Assembly: GCF_003945595.2 (NCBI RefSeq)
Contig: NW_024104428.1
Span: 24,106-88,105, forward strand
DNA: 64,000 nt
Direction: 5' to 3'
Origin: Pipra filicauda
Taxonomy: Eukaryota; Chordata; Aves; Passeriformes; Pipridae
The notes below the pieces were generated by a model that worked only from the letters and a program-made list of their open reading frames with translations, made no database searches and had not been told where the DNA came from. The translations under genes were made by a program, and so were the position numbers. Below are positions 24,166 through 38,700 of the stretch, in pieces (position 1 is the first letter of the stretch; every line of letters begins with the position of its first letter).

Positions 24166-24255
24166 TGGTGGATTTGTCAGCATAAAATTTACAATTTGCC
24201 TCAATGATCTAAAAATTTTTCTTCCAACCTAAATGATTCTCTAATTCTATACTAT
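23571..24255 (+). mobile_element. CR1 LINE 3' half with 3' UTR, 5'-truncated
   Basis: About 685 bp match the end of a CR1 retrotransposon. The match starts at the GATAAGGACTTGGGGATGCTGG segment and runs through the conserved ORF2 C terminus. It continues into the 3' UTR, with TCTTCCAACCTAAATGATTC followed by a worn ATTCTAT-type terminus near 24235-24250. This 5'-truncated, 3'-complete shape is what incomplete target-primed reverse transcription normally leaves. The copy is diverged and carries stops and frameshifts. It is in the same orientation as the CR1 fragment about 5.4 kb upstream. Confidence 0.95.
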
Positions 24256-27200
24256 TGGCAATAGAGTAGGAGATGAAGCATATGGAAGAGGAGAAGGATG
24301 TTAGTGATATAATGGCAGAATCTGCACAGAAAGTGTGTGTTTTGCAAGGTTAGAAAGAACTAAATTCATGTTGGCCTAGAAGATAAAGGAAGAATTGAGC
24401 ATGGCTTTCCTCTCAGCAAAGAGAATGCAGAATAAGACTCTAAAAGTTTCCTTCAGGGTAAAAGAGAAGACCAAAAACTTTTTCCTCCCTGACACAAATT
24501 GATCACTAAGTCCAGCCAACAGGACTGATTCCTAGGTTTTCTTGTTGGGAAAGCAAGGACTAAGACTGGCTGAATCAGGGAAAGTACCTTTTCTACTTGT
24601 CAGTGACTAGAATTGCATTCCTTTGGTGGACTGTTTTGGTCATTTGGTTCAGGTGAGTCTTTCTCTTATTTTCTGATGACTTTAAATCATCATCACCTCA
24701 CCCTGTGCCTGAAGCATGTACTATACAAGTCCTAAGTGGTAGATCACAGAAATTTCTCTGTTTGAAAGGGATTCTTTCTTTTCATTCAGTATGTGAAATT
24801 TATGTCGTAAACTGCTAACATTTTGACCACTTTTGAACCTTTTAAAAGAATTTTTACTCTTCAGCGAAAGCTCTGATTTTTACTCAGGTAAAGTAGGGTG
24901 ATGATGTTAAAATAAAGTTTTAAAAAGAAAAGAAAACAAAACCTAAAGAATATGAAAGCTATTTTTATGTGAAAAAAACTCATTTTCTCCCCACAAACAA
25001 AATGTGCAAAATTAATTCTGTGAACTGGGATGTTCTGCACTTTATTCCCTAGTGGCTTTATTGGCACTTACGGAGAGCTTTACTAATGCATAGTCTCCCT
25101 ACTATGGTTGTTGTGCTATCATTACCAATTAGCAGCTGTTAAGAGTCCAGCAACCTTCCAGTCACAGAGCAAATGGGCCGTGGGGGAACAGCTGTACCCT
25201 GGCAGCTTTTCATTTCCAATTCAGGCTCCACAACAGTTGTATACTGGGTTCTGTTTCACTGAAGCTAAACTACAGCCTCTAGGCTTACTTATTTTTCCTC
25301 TAGTTAGTTATTTTTCAGTTTAATGGTGAAAATATGGGGCTGATGATGGTGGCTGAGCGTGGACGGAGTCTCCGTAAACTTCCCTCCGAGCTCAGCTGAG
25401 CTTCCTCTCCCAGCCCATATGAGCCTCAGAGTTGCACAACTTGGGGTCTCCTGAGGAGAAATCTCAGCTCATGCCGAGCTGCAGACACTGTAATGGCAAG
25501 GTGGGGAAATACTAATTAGGTGTCAGGTTGAGACCACCAGCCTTATTTAACTGTGAGGTCAAGCTGACTGAAACCTTGTCTCCAAGCTAGATACAGACAA
25601 ACTGTTTTGTGAGGAACATTTCCGATAAAATCTTCTCTTTCTTATGTTTACACACAGGAAGCAGACTAAAACTCTCAGAAATGTCTTCTTAGTTGATCCT
25701 TGAATCAATTTTGTTTGTTACCAGAGAGGCATGAGTAAAGGCTAGACTGTCTGTTTTTCTCTGTACTGTCAGTCTCCCCAAAACGTGATCAGATCCAAAA
25801 GTTATTTCATACCTCCTCTGTCTTTATAGGCTCAGTTAAAAAAAAAAAAAAAAAAAAAAAAAAAGTTAAAAAAAGGCATTTTGGAGAGCCTTTGTATCCA
25901 CTCAGACAGTACAGGGCATTTTGATCTTAAATCATTGGCAGGAATACATTGCAGTATGAGCAGATTGGGCTTACAAGCACACTCTGTAACAACTTTTATG
26001 GCCCAGGAAAAAGCCTGGTGGTGTATCTTTTTGCTCCTAGGGCATAGCCCTGAAGGGTGTGATGCTGTGCTCTTTCACTCTGACTGCAGCCTTTGGGGGG
26101 AAAAAAAATTAACAAACTGTTCTGAGGGAGTTTGTTTCCACCATCAGTGACAAAACCTCTCCTTGCAGCTACTCTGGGGATGGGTTTCTTGTAAAACACA
26201 ACACAACCACCTCACATAACGTAGCCATAAAGACCTCAAATGAAAAGCCCTGTATGCCCACACAAAGAAACAAACTCCTTGGGCTGATGGAAGTGACAGG
26301 GGGACTGCACAGGGCCATGAAGTTGAAAAGTCAAACAAGAAGAATATTGTTTTCTTCTCCTCTCTCCTTTTTAAAGCCTTTCTCTCGAGAAGACAGGAAA
26401 CCAGTTTAATTCCAATGATATAATACTGCCCAAACTGGCCATGGTTCAGCTCCTAGTAGTGACAGCACTGTAATGCTATGCCTTTTTTTCGGAGCTAAGC
26501 TTGTCTGACTTGAGCTTTCACTTCAAAGATGTTGACTGCTTAAAAGGGAAACAAATGATGTAGTTTATATTTGACAAGTGCACTAATGTTCTAATCCTAA
26601 ACTATAAAAACGAAAGATTAAGAGGAAGAAGAACATTCATTTTAACCTCTGAGAACCAGGTGATGGATGACTTCTCTTTCATAATGCACGAAACCTTCAC
26701 ACAAGGAAGAAGAGAGACTGCACCTATCAGTAAATCTGGACACCACAAAGACCTCATAAGGTTCCTTCCTTCCAGAAGAGGGAAGAAATCTTTAAGCTAT
26801 TTTTCTCTCCAAATGCTACTCAATCCAAAATTTAAAAAGTTACCAAATTGTCTGACTTAAGAGTATGTATGTCTGGCATTTGAGAAACGGGCCAGTCTCG
26901 TAACAGACACAAATAGTTGCTTTCCTCATGAAATTGTCACAGGAGGAAATCTTAAGACTATTTTGCTGATCTTTTCAACAAATAAATTTTCACTAAAGCT
27001 AAAAATGTTTTCAGACTCAGTTACTGTTTTCTTCAAAGGCATCAGAGGGAATAAACAAAGATTACTTGCTTCATTTTTCTGTAGGGAGGTATGAGGGACC
27101 TCAACCTTGATGGCTTTTCCTTGACTTTGCTTCTTTTCAAATTCCAGCAGTCACTGTCCATTGCATCTATGAAGGAGAACTAATTTTACTAAAGCAAAAT

Positions 27201-30200
27201 AATAAGAAAATATGCTTTTTCTTTTTCATCTAGTTATATGTTTCCCATATATTTGTCATTGTGTATTGGAAAACTTACAAGAAAATTAGTAAAAGCAAAT
27301 TGGATGACTCCTTAGACTTCCAGGCAAATGAGCTGTTCGAACTTATAAGCCAAAATTAATTATAAAGTCCATGGAGAAAGGTAAATTATGCTATGAGACA
27401 TCATTTCCAAGATACAGATATTACAATTTTAATTTTATCCTATTTTCTACTCTTCTCAGTCACTTTTTCTTTACTAGAATGATTCTGTTCCTCAAAAGAT
27501 GAAGAAAAATTACTCAGCTGACACTGAAACAAAAGTATGGTACCTATTTGTCATTTTAGAGTTGTAATTAAAAAAAAATCTTGAAGATTATGGTTTTAGA
27601 ATTGCAAACAGGCTATGAAATGTGCCTTGCTCTCTGCTAAAATAATTAATGTCAAATTCAGCACTGAAAAGAACACATAAAAAAAAAGAGAGAGATCTCT
27701 AATTTATTCTTGTGTTTGTGGCCTGTAGAGGAGCAATATTATTCCCTAGACTACGTATCTTGCTTTCTAAAGCAGCTGTACTCATGAACACAAAACCAGA
27801 AACTAGTTAGAATTTCTTCCCCAGTTAAAGAACAAACCAGGGGGAAATCATGCAAATTTCTGCCTTTTTACTGCTTTCTCTTTTTCCTTGATAGAGTTAG
27901 GGACCTCTAATTTGTCACTAAACGTTAGCACTTTTCTGTGGTGAACAAGTGGAAGCTTTCTATGAACGCTCCTTGAATGAAGAATGGGAAAATAATTGTC
28001 ACTGGACATCTGAAAATTTACTGCCAGCTATGTAGCAACTTTTATCATGGCACATACATCCTCTTTGATTTAGAAACTCCCTCGGGACAGGATGGTAACT
28101 CAGCTGCTTTTTAGCTGTGCTGCGTCTTCCTGGCTACTGTACACCATATTTTATTTACATTGTTTAGGTTCCCCAGATCTCCATGCACCGCTACCCTTAG
28201 TCAATGCAGAAGGATTTTAAGGACTGGTCTTAAGACAGTGGCATTTGGGGGAATCTCAGTTATGCAGGGCATTCACAAATGTATGTAGTGCCACTCACTG
28301 ACTGCTACAAAGGGCCTATTTTTTAAACTGTCAAAGAAACACTTGTGGCATTGCAGAAACCAGAGAAAAGCTGTCAATTCTATTATTAAATTGACATTCC
28401 ACACATGCTACTTTCTGATGATAGTCCATAATAAAGTTGCCCTATTTCCTTGCCCTCTATTCATGTCACTACCTAAAGTTTTCTCTTGCATCTCCCTCAG
28501 CCACTGAGTGATAGAGCATCAGACATGTAAGCTCAACAAGAGGTCCTCATTGTGGTGCAGTGACAGATGTTTACAACACCTGAAAAAAAAAGAGGAGACA
28601 AGGTCCTAAAGCACCCTTGGTACTCCAGGCTATTACAATGCATGGAGCAAGGACAGTGACATCTCCCAGGGTATTGTCAATCAAGAAGTACTGAAACAAA
28701 GAGAGACAACAGGGACCATTGTAATCCCATTGGAGGGAAGAGGGGGGAAAAAAAGCATAACAAGGCTTTGTCCTGGTCTTCAGAACACAGACCCATCTGT
28801 GTGTTTCTCTAACTGCTTCAAGCTAATAGGATAACATGAGTTGGTCTGACCCTAATGGAATTGATACAAATTGGATGCTAATTCCATTGTGTCTAGTTCT
28901 CCAGTGAGGCCATGAATGCCAAGAGGCCTTCCCCCCAAAAAAAAGGGAGCTCTCACTTTCCATGCTTGTTTGGTTTTAGACTTGTCTTAAGATATAGGTT
29001 GCAGATGCCTGGTTTTCCCAGGTAAGCTGTCCCACCATGCTTCCTGCTGGGAAGCTTCTGTGAGGATAAGAAGACAACAGAGATGCTGGATCTCACCCTC
29101 AGAGATGTCTTGTTTAGTAAGAGCCAGTGATTGACAGTTGTTAGGAGGAATGACAAGATATTTTACATCTGTTTAGTGTCTTGACTGTCACCCATTCCTT
29201 CCCACACTGGCTATTGTCATTCTTCCTGTATCCAGGAATCCTACTGCTGCCAATGCAAATGTCAGACCACTGTGGAGCTATAGTGGCATGCAGCATACAT
29301 TATACAGGAAATGGAAAGTGGATCAGGGTCATTGCATACGGGAATGCAGTGAGTCCAAAGTATGTTCCTGATTCCAGACCTAACCTTTTTTGGACCAAAA
29401 ATTGGACCACCAGCTATTAGATTGTGCCTATCAAATTAGAGAGTAGATAGAACACACATTAATTTTTTTCTATTTTTTTTCTTTTCCTTGCAATTTATTT
29501 ATTGCAGCAAAACTTATGCCTTCCTCCAGTGATGGTGCATGAATAATGCAGCACGTCCACAGCACTTACTATGCATGGAAAACTCATATTTCTCCATTTT
29601 TATAGCATTCACAGAAGAATCATAGGGGCTTTGGATTTCCAGGGTCTCTTTATTCGCATCACATTTGCTAAGTATTAAGTAGTGCTTTCTGTATCCTGAG
29701 AGAAGCAGTATATAAAATATGGTAGAAGGAAAACTGTACACTTATTTCAGAGAAACCAGATAATTTTATCATATGACTTGAAATACCAGTTACAACAGAC
29801 AGAACTTAAGTACATACTTCAAGGAGAATGTTTTGTCCGATTAATAAGGACAATATTTTTTTTTCTCTAAGTCTGGCCCAACAACAGCAAATAAAGAAAA
29901 GGAATAAAGCTCACAGTGCAAAACCACAAATGACCTGCCCTATGAAGACTATCCAAACTAGAAGAGATGTATAACTGATTAAAATAAAAAACAACTATAA
30001 TGAATCCATTCAATCTTCATCACTCTTCAACCCACTCCGAGTCAAAATACCGTGCAAGTTATGAGCTCTGCAGCATGCCTGGAATGTTAACAAATCTGGG
30101 CTCTGGAGCAGTGGTGGCAAGTGAACCACAGAGTGAAGGATCCTTCACAGGATTCTAGTCAGCTTCAAAAGCATCATCATTCTTCAGCTAAACACATCTC

Positions 30201-32170
30201 AAGATATTTTAAGCAAATCTAAATTTAGCTCATCATTTTTCCCCAGGAAGAACAAACTACAGAGCGCCGGTGTGCTACATTCTTGGTGCAAAATTCCATT
30301 GCATGAGGAATACAGCAGTTCCAAATTGTCCTTGGATCACATCCATCATCAAAGCTCAAGCTAGAAACAGTCTGGATAACACCTCCAAGATCTTACTGGC
30401 AGCATTTTCAACCCAAGGAGTCACGTCAATATTGTTGATTTCAGGAGCTAATAACAGAATTACTCGGAACAAAGCCATCAGAATTCTGTCTGCTATGAAA
30501 GAATAAAATGGACTAATCAAGTGAGATACAATCTAGTTTCCTACACTGAAGAAACAAAAGCGGTGTACCTAGCAATTTAAAGGATGTAAAAGCCTCATGA
30601 GCATAGCTGAAACACAGCACCTTCAAAGAAAAAGCTCAGCCTAGGTGAGGGATCTTGTGGATCAGATGTTATGTATCTACCAGTCAGCAGAGAAAGGGAC
30701 TTGTCTACTCATCTCAATCTCTTTCATTCTTTCTGAGTGATATTCTTTGCTAGGGAAAGAAAAATACAGAAATTGCTACTCTTTCTTGCTCCTCTGCTTG
30801 TAGTACTTGCTCTCCCATGTTTTCTCACTTACCCTGTGCTGCTGTAACTGATGGTGAAAAGAAAGCACACGTGCAATGGGCACTTAATAAGTACCTTGGT
30901 CCACACACCATGGGGAGATAGAGCTGCTACTGAAGACTCATTTCATATAAGCCACTAAAAAACAAGTCATCCAGGCCTTAGTTGCTGGTTGGGACCCCAT
31001 TCAATAATTAAGATCTGCAATAATCAAATCTAATGATTTGATACTAAAAATTCAATGTAACTACTACCTGACCTGCAGCCTAGTCAGATCTCAGCATAAA
31101 CAGTGGTCTACAGCCTAAAAATCCTAATATATTCTCTTTACTGCACCTGCCAAATAAGTTGAAGGAGAGGATGAGCTCTTCCAAATATACTTTGAACATG
31201 TAATGATGGAAAAGTAGTGAAAGGAGGCAGGTTTTTGCATTTTGCTCTCTAACCCCTGAGGTCCACAGAGAAAACTGGCTCTGGTTTTATTTCTCCAGCA
31301 GACAGCTTTATTTTTCCTGTAGAACATAGCTGTTGGCATAACAGAGGAACAGGAGGCTGGCAAAATGGCACAAAACAAATAGTCTAGATCTTTTCCAAGC
31401 TGTTCCTGCTCTCACTACATAACTAAGAGCTTAATAAAATGTGCTACCAAGATGCAAACATCTTGCACACATTCAAGCGTTTTCTTTATTAACTTAAGTG
31501 ATAAACCTGCCCATTCAACGCACATGTTCAAACACTGACCAGCTGAGCCAAAATCTAATATAAAAAGACAAAGTGATTTTCAGACACTGATCATAACATC
31601 CAATATACTCTTTCCCCAGTTCAAAAATGAGAAGATGGAGCAATATTCCTACAATCTGCTGGCTCACGAGAGAGAAGAAACTATTATGTGGATTTGAACT
31701 CTGGTGTGTTGCCTTTAAGCATTTGGTGGTACTCACTACTGCTTAAGAAGATATTTAGAATTCCAACATGAAAGGTCTGTTTCATATTTTAAGCCCAATA
31801 AATCTCGATCACAGCTCTCAATTGAGACAGCAGTCTGGCAAAACTACATGGACAGCAGACACTTTACTGTGGCTCTTTCTCCCCACTCAGCCTCTCCCTC
31901 CCCCACCTCCCTCAAATTGAAGTTTATTGTTGCCAGAAAAAACAAGAAACAGCATATCTGAAATTTAATCTTTCTTAAATTTGCAGAGCAAGCCTACAGA
32001 GAAGATTAACCATATAAGCTGAGCATATTTTATTATTCCTCTTGGGATGTGTGTCATGCTTTCCCCCCATTCAGTGTTTTCTGTTGTTATTGGTTATCCA
32101 GTTTCACCCCTCAGCAAGACCAGTCTTAGCAAAGTTAGTGCTGTTTTTTTGGTGGAGGATTTTTTCCCCC
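24256..32170. other. repeat-poor AT-rich desert, no gene recognised
   Basis: Nearly 8 kb hold no transposable element I can recognise, only homopolymer tracts. Frames are short (mostly 60-89 codons). A small run near 25355-25370 (ACGGAGTCTCCGT) is a GC-rich odd palindrome in a locally GC-richer 150-bp patch. I see no promoter, CpG island or splice-flanked exon that I would defend. Confidence 0.6.
25838..25864. repeat. A27 homopolymer
   Basis: Twenty-seven consecutive A make this the longest homopolymer in the window. It is followed by GTTAAAAAAAGG. It might be a retroposon tail, but no AATAAA or recognisable body lies upstream. Its true length is uncertain because such runs are error-prone in sequencing. 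Confidence 0.93.
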
Positions 32171-32640
32171 TCCTTTTCAATACACCTTTGCCATGAAAAT
32201 AAAATCCGTTTGATGCAGCTCCTGCTGCAGAGATATCGGTGACAGATGAATACACTGGGAGCAAACAGCAACTTACTTGGTGCCTAATTAAAACATATTA
32301 GTTAGACTGCAATCAACAAGGGTGGAACACTTCCGAAATTTATCTAACTATGGCTTTCAACTGGCCCAAGGAGCAGACAGCTGTAATGTCCCTCTCGTTG
32401 CTCACCAGTGCTCATCTGCCATAAGTAGCTGAAGAATAGCTGAGTGGTACAGTACAGTTGTCACTGGTATTAATATTTTTCTGAAACCAAAGCCTGCTTA
32501 GGCGTAATCTGGAGTTTGATGAAGGTTGTGAAATCCCTCAGTTAGCCTCCGAGGGTTTTGGGTCACGGGTAATCCGCGGGACTGCTTTGACACCGTTAAT
32601 GAGTACCTGATGCTCCCCCTGGTGATTATCACTTACGGCC
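32171..32640. promoter_or_regulatory. possible conserved non-coding block (texture only)
   Basis: This is high-complexity sequence with palindromic GCAGCTCCTGCTGC at about 32215-32228, the homeodomain-like word TAATTA (about 32286-32291), and a local CpG-bearing patch TCACGGGTAATCCGCGGG near 32563-32580 that stands out from CpG-poor surroundings. CpGs kept in otherwise CpG-depleted DNA can indicate selection or lack of methylation, but one small patch proves little. Confidence 0.17.
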
Positions 32641-35600
32641 TAAATAGAGGTGGTGTGAGAATACTCTGTGAGGGACTGAGGTTCCTTTGTTCTCGCTGGA
32701 GGGGTCTCCCTCAGGAGAGCTATCTGTGCAGTTACAAGCAAAGTGTGACAGCAGGGTATGCCAGCAGATTGATGAAGTTGTTCCATTTCTAACAACAGAA
32801 AGTCAGCATTTGGTTGTGCAGATGTCTACAACTCTCAGGCATGAAAAATGCAAAGACTGAGACACATAAAACGTTAAGTGCAAATGAGTTTTCTTGCAGG
32901 CAAAGTTTGGAACCCAACTGAAGCCAGACAATACTTAGCATTGTTACTGTTCATGGATTCACTGCTGCTTAAGTGAGAAAGCACAACAGTGAACAGTGAA
33001 CAGCTCATCACGGGCTTTGAGTGACAGAGGATATAGGTTTACATCACCTAATCCCTAAATCAACCCTATAACTTTTCTTTGACTGAGACATTTCTCTACA
33101 CAAGTCCTTGTTCTAATACCCTCAAGAATGAATTATGTATCAGAGATAAGGTACTACTACAAGGAAGGCCTAAACTAAAAGCAGTAACTCTTGTGTAAGC
33201 ATGTGTACTAACAAATAGTTTTAATTTTGGCAGAAAGAAATGGCACAATAACTGCCACATTAATTTTTGGCTTTGCTTTATCATATTCATATGGTATATG
33301 TGAAAACACATGTGAGTCCAAAAGAATAATAAGAAAAGAAAACCTAAATCCAAGTAAGTTTGATCCAGTTTACACTCAAAAATTCTTGGAGGTTTGGATA
33401 CAGAACTTCAGTTTTACTTGCATGACCTATTTAACAGTATGTGAAAAAAAAGTCATTATATCCACGATTTTAGTAATTTTATGAGGCAATCTATTTGTGC
33501 TTAGAGAATAATTAAAGAGGCCAGTTGGAAAAACTGTTCTGAAGGTTAAGGGAAGGACCTTATTCTGGAAAAGGGCCCTACTTTTAGCAGCTCTTTAGTT
33601 CATGTTTATGTCACACTGAATCTGTTGGGCTGAGGAGCAGTTCTCATAGTAAAGGGGACTTGAGCACCAGGCTTCACCCAGAAATTATACCTGGGGCATT
33701 AATACAGATGTAGAAATGGGAATGCTCTGAAGTATTTTGAAGTAAGAAGAAATAGTTGATACCAAGATCTTGGCCCCTACAGAGCTCCATCTGGAAAATT
33801 CCGGGTTCGTGAGGGATTATCCGGAGAGCTCAGCTCACCATCTGAAGGTTAATTTTGTAACACACAATGAAGTTACACAAAGGAGTAACACTGTACGGAG
33901 AATGTGAAGAAGTGGTCTGCCTTCCACCTGGCCTGATTCCTCGTGTTCTTCAACTATCCTGGGAAGAGAGACTTGGGATGAGGTATAGAGAGGATAAATT
34001 ACACATAAATTGAGTAAAAAACCAAACCAGACCATGATGCTCAGCTTTCTTCCAGTTGATGACTGAAAGAACCCTTTAGGCTTCTTTTGGGCTCTGGGTT
34101 TTGGTTTTGATTTGCTTTTACTTGAACATACTGTCCTCAATTTTGTAGTACCACACAGAAGAACTCCCAGCCCTTTCACTTTATGGCAAATGTCACTGCA
34201 GGGCAGTGAAAGGGTAACATCTGCTGAATTCACTGTCTCTGCTCTATCCCTGCCATGACTTCATACAATCTCATATTAAAAGCAACGTGAGGCCACGTTT
34301 CATGCAGAATCTTTTTTCTTTCTGAAGAGTTGCTTTAATCAAGGTGTGTTAGTGGGATTTTCTTTTTCTCTTGAAGGCAAAAGAGAACGGAGGAAGAATA
34401 TGGCAATGGTAGTTTTTTCTGTGAATAGCTTTCATGGAAGTACTCTACTCCTATGTGCCTGGGTTTGCAAAACAATCTTTGTTTTAAACCATCTAATGAA
34501 AAGAAGGGGGCTCTCCTCTCAGCAGAAAAAAAAAAAAACAACAAAACAAACAAACCCCAAAGAACTTTATTTTCTGAGCAGCAGCACTCAGAAGTCTCTC
34601 AAATGACATTCTTTATAAATCTGTTACTGTATCACAGGCCTGATTAAAGTGAGTTTACTAACTCGTAGTTCTCCTTAGATCTAAATCTGTCTTTAGATGA
34701 CCTTCCTGATTTAATCCAGATCATAAGCATGCTCAACATCCTTTCCTATGTATTTGGTAGAAGTGAGTGAAATGGAATGCAGTATCAGAGCTGCCCTTAT
34801 TTGTAATTTGTCTGGGAGGTGTTCCTACAGATGATAAGAACAGTTCTCCATTTTTTTTTGTTATGCTTTTATGAAAGGCTCATCTAAGCTATTGATATCC
34901 TGAATAGGTGTTCCATTATAAAGGGCATGGTGGTTTTGCTACGGTAATATTGTGGAAATTTTTTTTTCTGCAAAAGGTATTAAGTTTTTGAACTTAAAAC
35001 TACTAAGAGAAAAAAAAAGTGAAAACTTGAAGAACTAAAAATAAAGAGAAACAGCTCTTTCTCTGGGGTTTGTTTGTTGTTGTTTGATGTTTATTTGTTT
35101 GTTTGTTTTTAACTAGAATCATCTATATTTATATGACATTGGTCAAAATACAGCATTAATTTCTAGACCTCAGCTCACTTAAATTTTAAGTACCTTGTCC
35201 TCTAAATCTGGAGGTCAAGTAAGCAAGACCCAGGCAATACAGTGTTTAGACATAATAATCCATACTGTCATGCTACTGCATTGTTTCCACTATTTCAGAG
35301 AATTTTACTAGGCTTACTTCCAGCATCTATACCTTGCAGGTTGAAAATTCTCAGAAAATAATGTTTCTTTGTATCCTTTAATTCAGTATGCCTTCACATT
35401 TATGACTCTATGGTAACAAAGTGGGCATTTCAAAAGATATGGAAGAAAAAGGACCTAAAAAAGATATGGGTCAAATGAAAGCAGAACCCTGCATGTGATA
35501 CCCTGACATTTCTGTCTCTTAGAAATATCCTGTTTACAGATTAGTTACTGGTATTATTTTTAACTTTTTTCCCCACAACCCGACATCACAGAATTAAGCC

Positions 35601-38600
35601 TTCCCAAAAGAAGACCCAGGATGATCCACATCCCAGAAGGTGCTGAAAAGTTCTGTTCTGAGTACAACCCAAATTAAAAATGGCCTGTAGCAGCAGAAGG
35701 ACAGAGATGGCTTGGCAGAGCAGTTTGAATGCTTAATGCTCACTAATGCATTTAAACATATGATCATAACTATTTTCCCCAGACTGCACACCATTTTCTA
35801 TCATTATAATAATGGTCTGGGTATCTTTGTATTGGACTAAGAGAATACCTCTATTCGAGCTTCTGTTTAAATGACTGTTGGAAGTGTAATTCTCAGCCAG
35901 CAGACTACAGCACTAAAGCTAATATTTTTTGAGCACTGCATTTGAATTCTGTTATGAACTGTTTGAGCAAGAGTTTCTCACACACAGTTTAGCTGGGGTA
36001 GTTTTCAGAAAGACAGCCCTTGTCCTTGCTGACTATGAAAGGCAAACCAGAATTTTCCTGCAAAGATTAATTGTGCAACTGGGGAGCTGCAGCACCCTAT
36101 TGATTCGGAGTGCCCAGGAACCCCTGGGTATGACTTATAGGACAAGATTTATTGTTTCCAGCTGGGAAACCCAAGAAAGGGGTTATTCCCAATATAATTT
36201 TCTGTATTGTGTGCAGCTCAGATATGAAGCATATCCGTGACAGACAGATGACCAAATATAAGAATAAATGTCTCCCCTTACAACGAGATATAATATTTCC
36301 GCTTACATACGACGCTGACGTAAATTGAAATAAGGGTATAGCTTCAATTCATTGTTCATGGAGAAGAATAAGGTGCATATTGTACAGGAGAAAAACAAGT
36401 GTATTACTGATGGCAGGAGCTCTGTGACCCAACCTTCAGATTCGAACATACAGCCTACCTTGACACTACAAGCACGCTTGGAGCAGGCAGCAGCTGTGTC
36501 TAAATAACTGCAATTTGCTACAACACCGGGAGATGGAAAATATGAAAAGCCCTTCAGAAAACATCCCCAGTACCATGTCATTAAAATTGTTTATCAGTTA
36601 GTGAGTCAAGAAATTAGAGCTCTGAAAAGATGGCTGTGGTGGAGGACCAGAGAACCGAAGCGCAGGAAGGAACCAGAAAGGACACATTTTCCTTTGAGCA
36701 TGAGACCTTGTTTTTTTCTCTCTCTCTCCTTTCAACTTGCAATTTACTTCCTAGCCGAAGAATCATCTTCTTTCTCAGCAGATCTATAACCTTGTCCCAG
36801 TGTCTACCCTCTGTCTTTGTCTCCTTACGCACCTGTTTCGTTTTTTTGTCCTCAGCTTGTATCTCCTGCTGGCTGTGCTGCACACCAAAAGCTGCATTCA
36901 CTTGGTGGACTTGTTCCAAAGTGAGGGATGGAATGAGCCCATTCACTAGGAGTGCTCATGGCAGGGCCAAGATGTCCTGTAGTAACTTTCCATACTTACT
37001 CCAATAATGTATGTAGTCACATGTTTTCCAACCAAAGCACTTTTCAACAAAAGAAGGAACAGGCCTCTCCTGGAACAGATACTGTTGGAGACCTCGTGTT
37101 TTGTTCAGGTTTTTCTCTTTTGCATACAGTTAAATGAGCCCAAAATAATTCATCTGTGTTTTTATAGGCCAAGATTTTATGGAAATATTTAAAATAACTG
37201 GAAAATAAAGCTTGAGTCTTGGGTGCTCAGCTATTCTGGTTGAACCTTGCCGATAATATTTGTAAATAAAGCATTTAGGTCCGTTACATATAAATCACTT
37301 ACCATTTTCTAACCAATCCCAATTATAATAGCTATGCCTTTGGGCTGAGGAGCCAAGGCTCTTTCTGGAGACAGAGAGCTAGAAAAGAAATTGTCTCAGA
37401 GGCTGGTCAAAGATCTTTGCTTTCTCATAGATACCTCATTGCCTCAGCTTACTGTTCCTTCCAACCCAGCATTTACCAGTTCTGCTTCACAGCAGACATG
37501 CAGACGATGTATCAAAAGAGGCTTTCAGCAGCCTGGCCCTAAACTTGGTTTCCACATAGATGGGAAGAAGACATACAGCTCTTTATTTTACACGAGCCTT
37601 TGAGAGGCTCAGAGCGGACTGTCTCGAAGAACTGCTTCAAGTACTGAGAGCTGTTGAAAATATCCAAGGCTTTCTAGTTGCTAAAATATTCCCTCCCATA
37701 TGCTGAGTGTCCACTTTGAAAACCTTGCTCCTTCTTTGCCGCATCTGGCATAGATTTCCAGGGGGGTGGGGCAGGCTCTGCGGTCGGCATGAGAGGAGCC
37801 CGACTTCGCAGCTGCTGTTTCCTTCCTCTGACAACGCAGAAAATATCTTCAAGGAGGGAATCCCATTTAACATGCAAGTGGTAATGCCAGAGATGCTTTT
37901 GCTTCTCATCCTCTTTCCGACAGTGTCCAAAAACAAATAGTGCAGCTAATATTAGCCCACAGGCTCCCCTCCTCGAGTCTTCACCCCTTTCCTTAATTTC
38001 TGTCCTGACTGAGCTCAACGTAAATACCATAAAATTGAAATATGATTTAGTGATTTACAGCGAACAAGTTTCTTTGGTAAACTTCATCCCCTTTCTGATG
38101 TTTTTTTCCAGCCAGCTTTGATTTTTACACATCAATTTACATTCAGTTGTTATGTGCCATGTCACCGACTATTTTTCCCTACTTTTAATAGTATTTCTGC
38201 ATCCTGGCAAAACTGGCTACACAGAATGTGTAGGGTAAGGAAATCATACAAGGGTCAGAGTATTGTCCATATGTATAATGGAAACACTGAATGTTCTGAT
38301 CTAAACAAAAAGGACAGGGGCAGCACGGATGTTAAAGTTTAATCAGAATGCCATAGCAAGCTTATGTAGGTAAAACTTAAGTCCAGTATGAAGACACTTA
38401 TCTGTAGCAGTTGGAACCAGCGGGGATCTCAGCCTTGTCTTGTTCTGTGTGGAAAGGGACTTGCTTATTTAAATAGAACATAAACAAGATACACGTTGCG
38501 TTTAGGTACAGGTAGGCAAACATTTTTAGGAACATTAACAACAACCATATTGTGCCAAAGTGGGATTCTTTTCCCCCCCTAGCTCTTCCACAGTCACGTT

Positions 38601-38700
38601 TATTGGGTGATAACAAGTTACTGCTCCAGCACATCTGTGGAAACTGTGGGTGAGGGGTCTCTCAGCAGGCAGAGATGCAGCCACGGATCAATAACATGGT
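32641..38700. other. repeat-poor AT-rich desert, no gene recognised
   Basis: No mobile element or gene is recognised. A T/G-rich simple tract sits at 35068-35110 and a pyrimidine tract (TTTTTTTCTCTCTCTCTCC) near 36711-36730. Opposed frames of 125 and 110 codons cover 36614-37007. The minus-strand product is charged and possibly helical but unfamiliar, and the plus-strand one is a pyrimidine-tract artefact. Confidence 0.6.
35068..35110. repeat. TTTG/TTG simple repeat
   Basis: About 43 bases consist of T and G except for one or two A, built of irregular TTTG and TTG units. It is a low-complexity simple repeat and the complement in kind of the CAAA tract at 12143-12266. Confidence 0.88.
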
